Under the pieces are notes generated by a model. That model was not told where the DNA came from. It was given only the letters and a program-made list of their open reading frames with translations, and ran no database searches. Both the position numbers and the translations under genes were made by a program. DNA of 64,000 nucleotides, from assembly GCA_029240245.1 (NCBI GenBank), contig JARBTJ010000014.1, forward strand, positions 1 to 64,000. The letters are read 5' to 3'. This DNA is from Herbinix sp. (GTDB lineage: Bacteria; Bacillota; Clostridia; Lachnospirales; Lachnospiraceae). Of this stretch, positions 9,025 through 17,920 are shown one piece after another; the stretch's first letter is position 1; every line of letters starts with the position of its first letter.

Positions 9025-9057
9025 ACGAACAACTCCTTATCTGCCTGCATAATGCGG

Positions 9058-9564
9058 TTATTTCACAATATTTAACAGTTTCAAAATATAATAAATAATT
9101 CCCAGAACCCAGGAAGAAAAAATACCGTATAAAATAACCGGTCCGGCGATGGTAAATATCTTACATCCGATACCAAAAACCTGACCTTCGCTTTTATACT
9201 CTACTGCAGGGGCTGCTACAGAATTGGCAAAACCGGTAATCGGAACTAAAGTCCCTGCCCCACCAAATTTTGCTAACTTTTGATATATGCCAAGACCGGT
9301 AAGTAAAATGGAAAGGAACACTAAGCTTAATGTGTTATATAGCTTAGCTAATTCCATATCTGCTCCAAGCGACATGTAATAGTTGATAAAAAATTGACCA
9401 ATTGTGCAGATAATACCTCCTACCAAAAATGCTTTAACCATATTTTTCCACATATTGAATTTTGGAGTTATCTGCTTGACATACTGATTATAATTATCAT
9501 TTCTTGTCTGTTTATCCTGTTCTTTCACTATTTGAGATACCGATCCTTTTTTATCATTGCTCAT
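9058..9564 (-). CDS. spoVAC: Stage V sporulation protein AC (SpoVAC)
   Basis: A 168-residue spore membrane protein with an N-terminal polar region of about 40 residues and four predicted membrane helices. The 'MVKAFLVGGIICTIGQ' helix and the 'GGAGTLVPITGFANSVAAPAVEYKSEGQVFGIG' core are diagnostic, and the core matches the corresponding part of SpoVAE in this operon, showing their common origin. In Bacillus, SpoVAC behaves as a mechanosensitive channel. It is the first spoVA gene here; a GGAAGG ribosome binding site precedes the ATG. spoVAA, spoVAB and spoVAF are absent, as in many clostridia. Confidence 0.95.
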   Translation of the reverse strand: MSNDKKGSVSQIVKEQDKQTRNDNYNQYVKQITPKFNMWKNMVKAFLVGGIICTIGQFFINYYMSLGADMELAKLYNTLSLVFLSILLTGLGIYQKLAKFGGAGTLVPITGFANSVAAPAVEYKSEGQVFGIGCKIFTIAGPVILYGIFSSWVLGIIYYILKLLNIVK

Positions 9565-9641
9565 TAGAATTCCTTCCTTTCCATATTTACTACTCTTTGA
9601 CCTTATTCTAATAAATAAATGCTACTGCCTATTATGCAAAA

Positions 9642-9800
9642 TCAAAGTATGCTTTGATATTCAATCAATGAATTTACTAAGGTACCGTCAAATTCATTTA
9701 CCTGACTGTTGGTAAAATAATTTACGCATAATACTATTCCCACTGCAGCAATAATAATAAATGCTGTGATTATAATAATTTTCTTCCAATTAATTGTCAT
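9642..9800 (-). CDS. Short single-span membrane protein upstream of spoVAC
   Basis: A possible 52-residue protein with one membrane span (IIIITAFIIIAAVGIVLCV, residues 8-26), a short basic N-terminus (MTINWKK) and a polar C-terminal tail of about 24 residues. The frame is open to 9857 and an earlier start is possible; no start has an excellent ribosome binding site, the best being AAGAAAGG ahead of the ATG at 9800. It lies 77 bases upstream of spoVAC in the same direction and could be a leading gene of that operon. Not recognised; moderate confidence that it is coding. Confidence 0.45.
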   Translation of the reverse strand: MTINWKKIIIITAFIIIAAVGIVLCVNYFTNSQVNEFDGTLVNSLIEYQSIL

Positions 9801-9850
9801 AATAATTACCATGCCTTTCTTAGTGTGTAAAATATATATTTTTCTCATTA

Positions 9851-10160
9851 CCACCAATGCACTTGGTCATAAATCCAATGGTCCGCATGCTTTTGCGTGT
9901 CTATTCACACTACCGCCAATGTACTTGGTCATAAATCCAATGGTCCGCATGCTTTTGCGTGTCTATTCACACTACCACCAATGCACTTGGTCATAAATCC
10001 AATGGTCCGAATGCTTTTACGGGTCTATTCACACTACCGCCAATGCACTTGGTCATAAATCCAATGATCCGCATGCTTTTACGGGTCTATTCACACTACC
10101 ACCAATGCACTTGGTCATAAATCCAATGGTCCGCATGCTTTTACGGGTCTATTCACACTA
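9851..10160. repeat. Five tandem copies of a 62-bp non-coding repeat
   Basis: Units begin at 9851, 9913, 9975, 10037 and 10099, each exactly 62 bases, almost identical. Each contains the inverted repeat ACCAA-N5-TTGGT and the segment GGTCCGCATGCTTTT. Two sub-variants exist: units 1-2 read GCGTGTC and units 3-5 read ACGGGTC at the same place, which suggests stepwise duplication. The unit length is not a multiple of three, so the array is not a coding repeat. It fills the gap between the spoIIA terminator and the small gene at 9642. Confidence 0.95.
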
Positions 10161-10194
10161 ACTCCTATCTGACTGTCAGACCATCAAAAAATCC

Positions 10195-10230
10195 ATGAAA
10201 AAAGCATCAGTTTTTGTTGTCCTGATGCTT
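10195..10230 (-). terminator. Terminator of the spoIIA operon
   Basis: On the minus strand AAGCATCAG, an 11-base loop and CTGATGCTT are followed by a T run (10200-10229). It lies about 85 bases downstream of the sigF stop codon. Confidence 0.8.
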
Positions 10231-10314
10231 ATCCGCTTAATATTGGTATTATTATATGAAATACAACATTTACTATACTGGAAATATCTTCTATAAGAAA
10301 AAACAATTAAAATT

Positions 10315-11031
10315 TCATACTCCCATTCGTTCTCTCATCACCTTTAATATCCGCTTCTCAAGTCTTGATACCTGAACCTGGGAAATCCCCAGCTCCTTGG
10401 CGATATCAGTCTGTGTTCTATCTTTAAAGTACCTAAGCTTGATTAATTCCTGCTCCTTTTCGTCCAAGGATTCAATGATTTCTTTTAACGCAAGCTTGTC
10501 GACTAAATTTTCACTTTCGTCTTTTGATTCTGTCAATTTATCAATTAAGTAAATAGGGCTACCATCACCCTGATAAATAGTTTTATACAGAGATTCTACC
10601 TCTGCTCCTGTTTCAAGTGCCATAACAATTTCATCCTTAGCAATACTCAGTTCATCCTCTATTTCCTCAATGGTAGGCTCCCTACCGTAAATATTACCGA
10701 ATCTTTCTCTGACGATTCTGATTTTAGTCGCCGTTTCCTTTAAGGACCGACTCACCTTGATCATGCCGTCATCCCTTAAAAACCGTTTTATTTCACCGGT
10801 AATCATCGGAACTGCATAAGTTGAAAACTTAACCTCATAAGAGGAATCAAACTTGTCTATCGCTTTAATCAGGCCGATGCTGCCGATCTGAAATAAATCC
10901 TCCATCTCATGACCACGGTTCGAAAATCTTCTAACAATGCTCCATACCAAACCCACATTTTCGGTGACAACACGGTCCCTGGCTTCTTTATCTCCTTCTC
11001 TAGAACGTTTGATCAGCTCAAGCGTATCCAC
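10315..11031 (-). CDS. sigF: RNA polymerase sporulation sigma factor SigF
   Basis: The first forespore-specific sigma factor. At 238 residues it has region 2 ('FQIGSIGLIKAIDKFD', 'FSTYAVPMITGEIKRFLRDDG'), region 3 ('KVSRSLKE') and region 4 with a helix-turn-helix ('TDIAKELGISQVQVSRLEKRILKVMRERM'). Its place after spoIIAB and spoIIAA fixes the identity as SigF rather than SigG or SigB. The start is a GTG at 11031 with GGGAG about 12 bases upstream, so initiation is probably not strong; 34 bases separate it from spoIIAB. Activity is held by SpoIIAB and released by dephosphorylated SpoIIAA (family knowledge). A clear terminator follows. Confidence 0.96.
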   Translation of the reverse strand: MDTLELIKRSREGDKEARDRVVTENVGLVWSIVRRFSNRGHEMEDLFQIGSIGLIKAIDKFDSSYEVKFSTYAVPMITGEIKRFLRDDGMIKVSRSLKETATKIRIVRERFGNIYGREPTIEEIEDELSIAKDEIVMALETGAEVESLYKTIYQGDGSPIYLIDKLTESKDESENLVDKLALKEIIESLDEKEQELIKLRYFKDRTQTDIAKELGISQVQVSRLEKRILKVMRERMGV

Positions 11032-11065
11032 ATTAAACCTACACTCCCTTTCTTATACATAGATA

Positions 11066-11539
11066 TTAAACGACTTTCTGGTTGGATTCCTGCGCATACC
11101 CTTTCATTCTTTCCGTTTTACCCACTCTTTTTTTCATCGTTACAACCGTACCTACACCAAACGTTGATTTTACTTCCAGTTCGTCCATAAAAGCTTCCAT
11201 AAACGAAAATCCCATTCCCGATCTTTCAAGCTCCGGCCTGGTTGTATAAAGCGGTTCCATTGCCTTTGCTATGTTTTCGATACCAGCACCACAATCCTGT
11301 ATTTCTACCGTAAGTTCATTGTCACAGATTTTGCAATGCATCTTAATCGTGCCGACACAATTTACATATCCATGAATGATTGAATTTGTAACAGCCTCCG
11401 ATACTGCTGTTTTTATATCAGCCAGCTCCTCAATGGTTGGGTCCAGCTGTGCAGCAAAGGCTGCCACTACTGTTCTTGCAAAGCTTTCGTTCTGCGATTT
11501 ACTTTCGAACTCCAATGTCATTTCGTTCGTATTGCTCAT
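11066..11539 (-). CDS. spoIIAB: Anti-sigma F factor / serine kinase SpoIIAB
   Basis: A GHKL-fold protein of 157 residues that binds SigF and phosphorylates SpoIIAA with ATP. The N box '[11 protein letters not shown]', the G1 box 'DCGAGI' and the '[16 protein letters not shown]' region are all intact. AAAGGGG lies ahead of the ATG. It sits between spoIIAA and sigF, the normal spoIIA order. The C-terminus ends in a basic and polar tail of about 20 residues beyond the core fold, slightly longer than in Bacillus. Confidence 0.96.
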   Translation of the reverse strand: MSNTNEMTLEFESKSQNESFARTVVAAFAAQLDPTIEELADIKTAVSEAVTNSIIHGYVNCVGTIKMHCKICDNELTVEIQDCGAGIENIAKAMEPLYTTRPELERSGMGFSFMEAFMDELEVKSTFGVGTVVTMKKRVGKTERMKGYAQESNQKVV

Positions 11540-11603
11540 AAATTTCTTATCCCCTTTCCTCTTTTAAATAAGGCAGAATTTTACGGTTAGTTCCTCCTTT
11601 TCC

Positions 11604-11996
11604 TTATACCTTTTGAAGACTGTTTAAAGCACCCTCAACCGTATCATACTTTTCAATGATTTTATATAATCCGGACAGTCTGAATATCCTGTCCACAGTT
11701 CCATTGACGTTAGCTACTGCTGCCTTTCCCCCGATAAAAATGACCTTCTTATATCTGCCCATAACGACGCCGATACCAGCGCTGTCCATAAAGCTTGCAC
11801 CGCTGAAATCAAATATTACATGTTTCACATGATTCCGCTCAATCAATTTATCAGCCTTATCTCGGATACGAATGGCATTATGGTGATCCAGTTCCTCATT
11901 CAAGCGTATCACCAGACATTTCTGGTAAATATCATAATTGGTTCCCTCCTCTCCCGGATCTCCACTATTTTTACCTTGTTTCCTTAAATCCTGCAT
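11604..11996 (-). CDS. spoIIAA: Anti-anti-sigma factor SpoIIAA
   Basis: A STAS-domain protein of 130 residues that frees SigF by binding SpoIIAB. The phosphorylatable serine lies in 'FDFSGASFMDSAGIGVVMGRYK'. Compared with the usual length of about 116 residues it has a polar N-terminal extension of about 20 residues (MQDLRKQGKNSGDPGEEG) before the first strand. I keep the ATG at 11996 because GGAGG is about 11 bases upstream; the next in-frame ATG lies far inside the domain. First gene of the spoIIA operon. I found no convincing sigma H promoter in the 60 bases between it and the hairpin at 12065. Confidence 0.94.
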   Translation of the reverse strand: MQDLRKQGKNSGDPGEEGTNYDIYQKCLVIRLNEELDHHNAIRIRDKADKLIERNHVKHVIFDFSGASFMDSAGIGVVMGRYKKVIFIGGKAAVANVNGTVDRIFRLSGLYKIIEKYDTVEGALNSLQKV

Positions 11997-12064
11997 GATA
12001 TGAATTCCCTCCAGTCTAATGGGATTGTCTTTGCCAATGCCCTTATTAATTAACTCTTCTCACG

Positions 12065-12117
12065 AAAAAAAGACCTTTAATGGGATTATTCCTAATCCTG
12101 CATAAAACGTCTTTTTT
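12065..12117 (-). terminator. Bidirectional-looking terminator between the TPR gene and spoIIAA
   Basis: A long hairpin with ends A7GAC and GTCT6 and a central stem GGATTA/TAATCC. The stem ends in T runs on both strands. On the minus strand it lies just after the TPR gene and before spoIIAA, insulating the two. Confidence 0.7.
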
Positions 12118-12158
12118 CCATAACCTTTTATCTTTCGTTGATTGATGATTTCATCCTC

Positions 12159-13562
12159 TTATTCCTGGATCTGCTCTAAATACTCCTGTGCATTTTCACG
12201 TCGGTCGGAATCCGGGAAATCAGTAATTACAATACTATAATATAATTTAGCATTTTCATAGTCATCCATATGGTGGTAAGCTCTTCCTCTATAATAAATA
12301 GCATCCACATTGGTAACATCAAAATTCATGGCTTTTTCAAATTCAACCTGGGCCTCCGCAAACTTATCATCACTATAAAAATCCCTGCCGGTATCATAAT
12401 ACTGATCGGAAACGATAGGATAAATTTCGCCCTTAAGCTGGTTGAGCAAAGCAACCGATGCTTCTGATTCATATATGTTTTCATCAATGAGAGTTAATGC
12501 ATCAGCAATTGGTTTTAAATCACGATCCTTTACTGCCTTTGTAAGCTCTAATATATATTTCTGAGCTGTATCAAACAATGGATCATATAATTTAGACTTG
12601 TCCTCAGGAATTACATAGCCATCAATCTCAGTTTGTAATTGATCCACCTGCTGTTGGAGATTCTTCTTATCCTCTTCCAACGATTTGATCTGATTATCCT
12701 TTTCCTCCTGCAACGCAAGGCCTGCACTGTAATCCACATAATCCGTATTATCATCTGACTTCTGCTTTTTTGTTAAGGACGGCACGACCAGAATTGCCAT
12801 TAATGCAATTCCGATAATTACTCCGATCACCAAATTTACAAACGCCATGATATTTGGCTTGTCCTCTTTATAAGATGAGATTGGCATTATGGAGGTAGAA
12901 ACACCCGGTTTTTCACCCGTATTACCTTCCGTATCGCCTGTCTGGGATGCAGGTGTATCCATTTCCCTCATGTATCGCAGCGTTGTTGTATTGGAAACAT
13001 CTATTTTTCCTGCTTTGATCAAGCATTTTTTTGCTTTCTCACTTTCACCATTTTTCATTAATAAAAGTGATAGTAGTTGGTATGCTCGAATAAAATGAGG
13101 ATTTAAAGTAGTAACCCTTTTTAATTGAATGATTGCAAGATCATCGCTGCCCTGCTTCGCATAATTAAGGGCTGTATTGTATCTTTTAATTGCCTGGTTT
13201 AAGTTGTCCAGCTTTGTGGGATTGGACTGCACTTTATTAATGTATTCATCCGCATCATTTTCATCCGGCTGAAAGTGTTTACTGATTACCCATTCACTGA
13301 GTGCTGCTACTGTTTCTCCCATTTCAAAGTAGATAAGTCCCAGCAAATTTCTAGCATTTATGTTCATTTTATTCAGTTCAAGGCTGTTGCGTAAAGCGAC
13401 TATGGCGCCGGATAAATCACGTACCTTCGCTTTTGCTAATCCACTATTGTAAAATTGGTTTGATGCCATTTGTGTTTTTTTATAAATATCCAAATCCGTT
13501 CCACAGCGTTCACAGCGTTTTCTTTTGTCCGATATATTGCTACCACAATTCGGGCAAACCAT
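12159..13562 (-). CDS. Zinc-ribbon, TPR and coiled-coil membrane protein
   Basis: A 467-residue protein of composite build: an N-terminal zinc ribbon (Cys 3, 6, 17 and 20), TPR-like helical repeats (about 35-190), a low-complexity linker, one membrane segment (near 245-265), a coiled coil (about 285-315), and a second set of TPR repeats at the C-terminus (about 385-460). The two TPR sets would therefore lie on opposite sides of the membrane, so the protein could scaffold complexes across it; no enzymatic motif is present. The ATG at 13562 has GGTGGGG close upstream, whereas the upstream in-frame ATG at 13589 lacks a site. It follows a 46-codon gene by 31 bases and probably forms an operon with it. 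Function unknown. Confidence 0.85.
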   Translation of the reverse strand: MVCPNCGSNISDKRKRCERCGTDLDIYKKTQMASNQFYNSGLAKAKVRDLSGAIVALRNSLELNKMNINARNLLGLIYFEMGETVAALSEWVISKHFQPDENDADEYINKVQSNPTKLDNLNQAIKRYNTALNYAKQGSDDLAIIQLKRVTTLNPHFIRAYQLLSLLLMKNGESEKAKKCLIKAGKIDVSNTTTLRYMREMDTPASQTGDTEGNTGEKPGVSTSIMPISSYKEDKPNIMAFVNLVIGVIIGIALMAILVVPSLTKKQKSDDNTDYVDYSAGLALQEEKDNQIKSLEEDKKNLQQQVDQLQTEIDGYVIPEDKSKLYDPLFDTAQKYILELTKAVKDRDLKPIADALTLIDENIYESEASVALLNQLKGEIYPIVSDQYYDTGRDFYSDDKFAEAQVEFEKAMNFDVTNVDAIYYRGRAYHHMDDYENAKLYYSIVITDFPDSDRRENAQEYLEQIQE

Positions 13563-13593
13563 ATTATCCCCACCTAACCGTTTAATCATATTG

Positions 13594-13734
13594 TTATTTC
13601 TCTTTATTCCCCATCAGTAGTTCCTTCAATATATCCGAAATATCAGTCAAGTCATTATTATTAATCACATCTTCCGCCTGTTCAATTTCAGGGCTGGGTT
13701 TGAATTTCTGAATCTCTTCATCAAAATTTATCAT
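13594..13734 (-). CDS. Short acidic protein upstream of the TPR gene
   Basis: A 46-codon open frame beginning MINFDEEIQKF and ending LLMGNKEK, with a ribosome binding site (CAGGAG) ahead of the ATG at 13734. It is acidic, has no membrane segment and is predicted mostly helical. It is followed after 31 bases by the zinc-ribbon/TPR gene in the same direction, and a candidate promoter (13856-13884) lies upstream. Not recognised. The ribosome binding site, the tight spacing and the lack of overlap make it a credible gene although very short. Confidence 0.6.
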   Translation of the reverse strand: MINFDEEIQKFKPSPEIEQAEDVINNNDLTDISDILKELLMGNKEK

Positions 13735-14195
13735 ATTGACTATCTCCTGTTCTATCAGGGGGGCTTCCCCTAGATTTCAAAAGGCTTCTATCAAAGTTGT
13801 TAATCCCACTTTTGTTAGATCTCTACAAAATATGCAATAATATACATCCTTTATCATCATAACCACAATACCAGTAAAAATCAATAGTTAAGCAATAATT
13901 ATGTAGGAAAATTTATATATATTATATCTTACTATCCCGGTTTTTACAAATATTTCTTGCCTTTAGCATTCGACACCGATTTCATTGTATTACAATGATT
14001 TATTTAGAGAAAGGTTAACATTCCCAATAACTTCTGATCCTGCAAGATCAGTTTTTAAAATTAATAAGGATAGTCTAATTTAATCGCTCATATAATATAA
14101 AAGAATCCTTATATTTTATAAAATGTTCTGAAAAATGACATAATTATTATTTTATGGAATATTAATAGTTACATTAAAAACAGATGGAGTAGTCT
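13735..14195. other. Intergenic region with a candidate leftward promoter
   Basis: No gene is visible in these 461 AT-rich bases. On the minus strand TTGATT (13879-13884) and TATGAT (13856-13861) are 17 bases apart and would serve the small gene at 13594 and the TPR gene. A short G/C hairpin (GGGG-CTT-CCCC, near 13758-13770) lies between that promoter and the gene. Confidence 0.45.
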
Positions 14196-15074
14196 ATGAT
14201 TCGATCAACATATAAATTAATTGCGCTTTTATCCAAAAAAATTAGAGATGATTTTATCGCAGCTTTCTCTGCACAGGCTGCCTTCTTTATCATTATTTCA
14301 TTTTTCCCATTTATCATGCTGCTATTAAGTATTGTTCCTTATTTCAACATACAAGAGAGCAATGCAATGGAATTCTTTACTGAAATACTGCCCAGTGCTG
14401 TTAGCTCCATGGTGATTTCCATCATTAACGATGTATATGATGTCGCAACCTCCAGTACCTTAATCTCCATAACAGCTTTTACCACCCTTTGGTCTGCCGG
14501 CAAAGGGTTCTTAGCCATTATGAAGGGCTTAAATTCCGTATATGAAATCAGGGAAACCAGAAATTCCATTTATCTTCGGGTTATTTCAGCTATCTATACT
14601 TTAATTTTTGCGATTATGCTGATTGCTACTATGGTTTTATTCGTATTCGGTAACCGGCTATTTATCTGGATTGAGCAAAAGATACCCGTATTAATGGATA
14701 TGGCCTTGGTTATTATCAGTTTTCGTACCATCGTGGGCCTGATTATATTGATGGCTTTCTTCTTAATCATCTACGTGGTAATACCAAACCGAAAAACCAA
14801 GGTCATGAATGAATTGCCAGGAGCCATGGTCTGCGCTGCCGGATGGATGGGTTTTTCCTATGCTTTTTCTTACTATATTGACAATCTGGCTAACTATACC
14901 TCCATGTATGGAAGCCTGACTGCAGTTGTATTATTCATGCTATGGATGTACTTTTGTATGTACATTCTTTTTATCGGTGCAGAGGTTAACCTACTATTTG
15001 AAAATAAGGCCTTTGTTAATAAAATCAAGCTGTTATATGGAAGAGCAACGGAAGAACCGGTTATTCATAGATAA
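14196..15074 (+). CDS. YihY/BrkB family inner-membrane protein
   Basis: A 292-residue integral membrane protein with about six membrane helices. The 'AFSAQAAFFIIISFFPFIMLLLSI' opening, 'TLWSAGKGFLAIMKGLNSVYE' and 'PGAMVCAAGWMGFSYAFSYYIDNLANYTSMYGSLTAVVLFMLWMYFCMYILFIGAEVN' are family hallmarks. The family was once called ribonuclease BN in error; its real role is not known. GGAG precedes the ATG by six bases. Its last 14 bases overlap the 3' end of the convergent SpoIID-domain gene, so transcripts of the two genes are complementary at their ends. Confidence 0.9.
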   Translation: MIRSTYKLIALLSKKIRDDFIAAFSAQAAFFIIISFFPFIMLLLSIVPYFNIQESNAMEFFTEILPSAVSSMVISIINDVYDVATSSTLISITAFTTLWSAGKGFLAIMKGLNSVYEIRETRNSIYLRVISAIYTLIFAIMLIATMVLFVFGNRLFIWIEQKIPVLMDMALVIISFRTIVGLIILMAFFLIIYVVIPNRKTKVMNELPGAMVCAAGWMGFSYAFSYYIDNLANYTSMYGSLTAVVLFMLWMYFCMYILFIGAEVNLLFENKAFVNKIKLLYGRATEEPVIHR

Positions 15075-17718
15075 ATCCCATTTTGGTTCCTTCATAGAAA
15101 TAGGGGATGATCTCCTCATATTCCTTTCCTGTATCCGCCAACGCTTTTACACCATTCTGGCTCATTCCGACACCATGACCGTAGCCACCGCCGTTTAAAG
15201 TAATACCAGAAAGTTTTCCATCCTTTTCCTTCCTTTCAACAAAAAAGAATGCACTTGGTAACAGACCCAAATCATTAATTTCACTCTCATCCTGCCGGAT
15301 TAATGTGCTGTAAGTAGGAGCTAACAATGCCCGGATATTGTATTCGGTCTTTACTTTTATGGTTTTTTCTGTACCTGTAATTAAAAGCTCGGAAATGATA
15401 CCTCCAACTTCTCTTTTTAATACTTTAACATCCATAATATCGCCTAACGTATCAAGTGGCTGGCTTTCATAAACTGCCTCCTTACCTTCCTTCGCCTTTT
15501 GTGTCATAGTAAGAATCAGATCCGGATTTGCATTGTATCTTTTCTTTAAATTACTATCAATTACCTTTTTTATATCCGCCGGTTTCATTGACACCTTCCA
15601 CCGATACCAGTCAAAGGCACTGTCATAGGTGATAAATCCCTTCTCATTGATAAAGTTACGGAACGTTTCCTCTACGGACAAATCCTGATACGTACTGATC
15701 GCATCTAACTGTTCCTCAGAAGCATCCCCTTCCTCCACAAGTGCCATCAATTTTCCTTTCAGGTAAGGTGTAGGCTCCCCATTGGACCAGACATACTGAA
15801 CGCTTGTTGTATGCCCGCAGGAGGTGGAAAAATAATAAGCAGTGATTACATCTCCTTTATATTCGATCACTTTTCCATAGGTATCTTTTACTGCCAGTAT
15901 CGAGTCCTCATTTTCTGCTATATTATTATAAACCTGATAGGAGACACTATCATCCACATGAGCACCATACATGCTCAGACTGTTTGCCATCAAATGTTTA
16001 TAGGCATAACTTCTGGCACAGACTGCCTGTACCTTCAAAGGTTCGATTCCGTAGTAGGTTGGCATCTCACTCGGAATAACTGCATATAGGTATTCTTCCA
16101 TTGGTAGATCATTTACGATTAGAAGGCCCTTTTCATCTTCTGAAATCTCGATGCTTCCCCGATATTTCGGATTCTTTGAGGAACGGACAAGGGATAAAAT
16201 CTGGATTTTTCCCTGATCGGAAGAAGTCTTGACCGTAAGCCTGCCCTCCTTCAACAGTTCATTCCCCGGCTCAATGGTTACAATTTCACCAGCCTTATAG
16301 GGTGTTTCTTTTTCCTTATTACTTACGATGAAATCTGTTTCCGAAGTAAATTCTACTTTATTATGATAGACACTGCTAAAATCTGTTGTTTTTAATAATA
16401 CTCTGATATTTTCAGCTTTGATGACCTCGGTAATTAAGGCTGCACTAATCTTCCCCCCCGATACAACGAAATCGGTTGCTTCATAACCCACCAAAATACT
16501 TCCGGTAGGCTCCTGTGATAACTCACCGTATATTTTATATATTCTGTAGCTTTCATCCAAGGGAACTTTTCCATAGCCTTCAATCTCGATAAAGTCATCA
16601 CCGGTTTGAAGAACTTTCCCTTGAATCATATCTGGCTTCACGCTGATTTGGACAACCTTTTGGTCCTCGATTGCGATATCTCCTACAACCTTCTCTATTT
16701 CATTGGAAAGACGGAATTTAGCTGCAAAACTTTTATTGATACCACTGATGAAAGTATCCACGGTCAGCTCGGAACCGGATTTTATCCAAACGTTATGAAG
16801 TACAATTTTCTCTGTAGTAACTGAAGAGATATAAACAATTTCCTGACCACAGACGAACACTTCGATACCTTTGTCCAAATAATCCGTTGCAATACGATCC
16901 GTTGAAATCCGCTGTGCTTCCGACAATATCAGATTATCACCCAATGCCTCTGCAGTGTCTCCGCCATTATTTTCATATATTTGATCGGAAGAGCTATTGG
17001 CAACATCTCCGGTAGTATTCTCATTTGCTGAGTCATTCGCTTTCATGCCCTCGGTAGGCTTTACGCCGGTTGGGTCTTCGTTATGTTTCATTATTTCATA
17101 GAAGCTTTCGTAACCTTTGGCGTCTAAATAATAATACTTCCCAAGGTCGGTTACCATACGGTCCTTTCCATCCTCCGAAATTTCTCTGCCAAGAACAAAC
17201 AAGGTTTGCTTATGAATCGTTTTAGCCTCTTCCGGAGTCGTTGCCAGCACAGCTTCATATAATTCTAAAAAATCAACAACACTCATTTCCTCCTCAGCTT
17301 TTATAAAATCAAAGGTTAACCCTGTATAGATACTTTGATATGCTGGCTTTATCATAATCAATTTATCGATTAAGGCTTTACAAGCACCATAAGTCAGAGC
17401 CTCTTTCGGAGTAGTTGTAACATCACCCTCTATGAGGCCCATTTTCCAGACAGCATTTACATAGGTGTCATACCAACCGGACATATCCGTACTGGCATAC
17501 ACAATTCCGAGCGGCAAAGTTTCCCGCTCTGCTCTATCATAATCAAGATAGCTTAATAAACGATAAGCTTCTGCCCGCGATATGATAGTCTCCTTCACGA
17601 TCACCCCTGGTTCCTTTTCGGGGTTATCCTTCATCCTCCGGATTACATTTACCGTAAAAACGATCACTATAATGGCTGCACATATTCCTATCAATATAAG
17701 CTTCTTTTTTATATTCAT
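15061..17718 (-). CDS. Large SpoIID/LytB-domain protein with SLH-like N-terminal region
   Basis: An 885-residue exported protein: N-terminal membrane anchor (residues 5-24), then a region of about 120 residues with SLH-like pieces ('ISRAEAYRLLSYLDYD', 'WYDTYVNAVWKMGLIEGD', 'TPKEALTYGACKALIDKL'), a long middle part of beta-rich repeats, and a C-terminal SpoIID domain (about 500-885) with 'MEEYLYAVIPSEMPTYYGIEPLKVQAVCARSYA' and 'GYGHGVGMSQNGVKALADTG'. SpoIID is a lytic transglycosylase needed for engulfment, but typical SpoIID has about 340 residues and lies near spoIIID or murA; this protein is over twice as long and stands alone, so it may be a vegetative cell-wall relative. Confidence 0.85.
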   Translation of the reverse strand: MNIKKKLILIGICAAIIVIVFTVNVIRRMKDNPEKEPGVIVKETIISRAEAYRLLSYLDYDRAERETLPLGIVYASTDMSGWYDTYVNAVWKMGLIEGDVTTTPKEALTYGACKALIDKLIMIKPAYQSIYTGLTFDFIKAEEEMSVVDFLELYEAVLATTPEEAKTIHKQTLFVLGREISEDGKDRMVTDLGKYYYLDAKGYESFYEIMKHNEDPTGVKPTEGMKANDSANENTTGDVANSSSDQIYENNGGDTAEALGDNLILSEAQRISTDRIATDYLDKGIEVFVCGQEIVYISSVTTEKIVLHNVWIKSGSELTVDTFISGINKSFAAKFRLSNEIEKVVGDIAIEDQKVVQISVKPDMIQGKVLQTGDDFIEIEGYGKVPLDESYRIYKIYGELSQEPTGSILVGYEATDFVVSGGKISAALITEVIKAENIRVLLKTTDFSSVYHNKVEFTSETDFIVSNKEKETPYKAGEIVTIEPGNELLKEGRLTVKTSSDQGKIQILSLVRSSKNPKYRGSIEISEDEKGLLIVNDLPMEEYLYAVIPSEMPTYYGIEPLKVQAVCARSYAYKHLMANSLSMYGAHVDDSVSYQVYNNIAENEDSILAVKDTYGKVIEYKGDVITAYYFSTSCGHTTSVQYVWSNGEPTPYLKGKLMALVEEGDASEEQLDAISTYQDLSVEETFRNFINEKGFITYDSAFDWYRWKVSMKPADIKKVIDSNLKKRYNANPDLILTMTQKAKEGKEAVYESQPLDTLGDIMDVKVLKREVGGIISELLITGTEKTIKVKTEYNIRALLAPTYSTLIRQDESEINDLGLLPSAFFFVERKEKDGKLSGITLNGGGYGHGVGMSQNGVKALADTGKEYEEIIPYFYEGTKMGFIYE

Positions 17719-17833
17719 ATTTTCTCCTACTCCGGGTCGGTACCCTTTTGCATAGCTTGATTATCCCATATGCTAATATATTATGTCAATGCAGCTAATA
17801 TTCGTACAAGTTATTGAAAAATGTTGGGAACAT

Positions 17834-17880
17834 AAAACCCCCACAGAAATAACAGCTATGCTATTATTTCTGTGGGGGTA
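17834..17880 (-). terminator. Terminator of the ABC/GldG/DUF4340 operon
   Basis: A strong perfect stem of about 15 bp: ACCCCCACAGAAATA (17837-17851) against TATTTCTGTGGGGGT (near 17865-17879), followed on the minus strand by TTTT. It lies 40 bases beyond the stop codon of the DUF4340 gene. Confidence 0.85.
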
Positions 17881-17920
17881 ATCAATCTTACCGGTGTTCT
17901 GTTTTCCGGCTTCAATTAAC

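Noticed and set aside
9766-9996. Plus-strand frame running into the 62-bp repeats
   Set aside because: The repeat period is not a multiple of three, the start is inside the opposite-strand small gene, and there is no ribosome binding site.
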